Assembly (NCBI RefSeq): GCF_003289925.1
Contig: NZ_QLZQ01000001.1
Location: 868,001 to 932,000 of the forward strand
Source of the DNA: Planococcus maitriensis
GTDB lineage: Bacteria; Bacillota; Bacilli; Bacillales_A; Planococcaceae
Direction: 5' to 3'
Length of the DNA stretch: 64,000 nt
Position numbers and translations under genes: made by a program. The notes under the pieces were generated by a model. It was given only the letters and a program-made list of their open reading frames with translations, ran no database searches and was not told the origin of the DNA. Positions 63,098-64,000 of the stretch are shown here, piece by piece. Each line of letters starts with the position of its first letter. Position 1 is the stretch's first letter.

Positions 63098-63232
63098 CTC
63101 GACAAAGGGGAGTAGCTATGGGGAAACCTATTTCACAGTCGTCAAGACGTGGCTTCTGGCCATCGGTTGTGATAGCGTGCTCTTTAACGCTTAGCAAGAC
63201 CTTTGCCTGTTATTAGGCATGGGTCTTTTTTG
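63098..63232 (+). ncRNA. yybP-ykoY manganese riboswitch with expression platform
   Basis: The aptamer has the conserved GGGGAGTAGC element (63107-63116) and the partner ACGCTTAGCAAGACC (63187-63201), with CATCGGTTGTGATAGC between. The 3' part forms a terminator: AGACC and GCCT pair with AGGC and GGGTCT, followed by six T (63197-63231). Mn2+ binding should prevent this terminator and switch on the TerC gene, as known for this class. Confidence 0.9.
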
Positions 63233-63255
63233 TCGGGAAAAACAGGAGGGTAATT

Positions 63256-64000
63256 ATGGATACTATCTTATTGGAATATGCATGGGTGCTGCTGGTACTC
63301 ATCGGGCTGGAAGGTTTGCTCGCTGCAGATAATGCGGTGGTCATGGCTGTGATGGTCAAGCATTTGCCGAAACCCCAGCAGAAGAAGGCCTTGTTCTATG
63401 GTTTGGCAGGCGCTTTTATCTTCCGTTTCGCGGCTTTGTTCATGATCACTTTCCTAGTGAACATTTGGCAGATCCAGGCACTTGGCGCAGCATACCTGCT
63501 GTTTATCGCGGTCAAGCATATCTACGACCAGAGAAAAGGCAAAGAACATACGATTGAACCCGAAACGACAAAAGGATCCGGTTTTTGGATGACTGTGCTG
63601 AAAGTGGAACTGGCCGATATCGCCTTCGCCATCGACTCGATGCTCGCGGCTGTAGCGCTGGCGGTCACTTTGCCGCACCTCGGGGATTTTGATATCGGCG
63701 GCATCAATGGCGGGCAGTTCGGCGTCATGCTTGCGGGAGGGTTAATCGGCGTGATCATCATGCGTTTCGCTGCCCATAAATTCGTCCGGCTGCTGGAAAA
63801 ATATCCGCAGCTTGAAACGGCAGCGTTTGTCGTAGTCGGATGGGTAGGGGTCAAATTGGTCGTGTTGACTTTGTCCCACGACAAACTGGGCGTCCTGCCG
63901 CATGATTTTCCGCATTCGACACCTTGGACAATCACATTTTGGCTTGTCCTTCTGGGCATTGTGTTGACGGGTGTACTTACTGGCCTTAAGAAGAATAAGC
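63256..64000 (+). CDS. TerC-family membrane protein (YkoY/YceF type), 3' end outside window
   Basis: The first 248 residues are in the window; no stop is reached. About seven hydrophobic helices are seen, with the TerC signatures GLEGLLAADNAVVMA (Glu and Asp-Asn in helix 1) and VELADIAFAIDSMLA (the second acidic pair). TerC proteins export Mn2+ or supply it to secreted enzymes. AGGAGGG lies before ATG 63256. The riboswitch upstream supports control by manganese. Confidence 0.92.
   Translation, partial: MDTILLEYAWVLLVLIGLEGLLAADNAVVMAVMVKHLPKPQQKKALFYGLAGAFIFRFAALFMITFLVNIWQIQALGAAYLLFIAVKHIYDQRKGKEHTIEPETTKGSGFWMTVLKVELADIAFAIDSMLAAVALAVTLPHLGDFDIGGINGGQFGVMLAGGLIGVIIMRFAAHKFVRLLEKYPQLETAAFVVVGWVGVKLVVLTLSHDKLGVLPHDFPHSTPWTITFWLVLLGIVLTGVLTGLKKNK

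Overview
The window is ordinary core chromosome of a low-to-mid GC Firmicute, almost certainly a member of the Planococcaceae such as Planococcus or Planomicrobium. This is inference from gene order, not from a database search. The order clpB, fabH-fabF, appDFABC, trpS, oppABCDF, spx, mecA, coiA, pepF, roxS, yjbH, yjbI, yjbK, yjbM, nadF, yjbO, prpE, mgtE, fabI, yjcFGH is the Bacillus yja/yjb/yjc backbone. The murE-prfC pair is arranged as in staphylococci. No phage, insertion sequence, CRISPR array, plasmid gene or defence island was seen.

Layout. Positions 1-1110 hold the 3' part of a membrane-anchored, catalytically degenerate GH13 (amylase-like) protein. A minus-strand operon (1195-4218) encodes a HAD phosphatase, a DegV lipid-binding protein and CoA-disulfide reductase. 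yitV-yitW-like genes and a CtsR-controlled clpB without its N-domain follow (4355-7815). Next are the fatty-acid initiation and elongation genes fabH-fabF behind a FapR site (8290-10485). Two oligopeptide ABC importers, App-type (10731-16590) and Opp-type (18567-24430), flank trpS with its Trp T-box leader. A secreted DUF4015 glycosidase-like protein is followed by the Spx-MecA-CoiA-PepF block, the small RNA RoxS/RsaE (about 30954-31070), and yjbK-yjbI-yjbH(spxH) on the minus strand. Then come the alarmone synthetase yjbM, NAD kinase, a pseudouridine synthase, prpE, mgtE and FapR-controlled fabI.

The second half (38700-64000) carries yjcF-yjcG-yjcH, a PgpA-family protein, a TAXI-type TRAP transporter (binding protein, DUF1850, fused permease), tRNA-Val(GAC), a secreted nuclease with a degenerate 2H-phosphoesterase-like partner, a 45-residue small protein, a Gfo/Idh/MocA oxidoreductase with an aldehyde dehydrogenase, a two-component system with two PepSY proteins, an orphan PAS histidine kinase, an M42 peptidase with murE, prfC, an RND efflux pump, an acyl-CoA-reductase-like SDR, and a yybP-ykoY manganese riboswitch in front of a TerC protein cut by the window end.

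How the genes work together. Several modules act on stress proteolysis: CtsR-controlled ClpB, Spx, and the two ClP adaptors MecA and SpxH. FapR links fabHF and fabI, both with the operator at the same offset from the -10 box. RoxS sits behind ResD-like and Rex-like sites and so joins respiration and NADH state. The most rewarding observations are the RoxS locus with its full regulatory region, the N-domain-less ClpB, the pseudo-amylase, the two-component/PepSY module with an 11-bp-period direct repeat, and the unusual start of coiA. I found no clear candidate for a wholly new multi-gene system.
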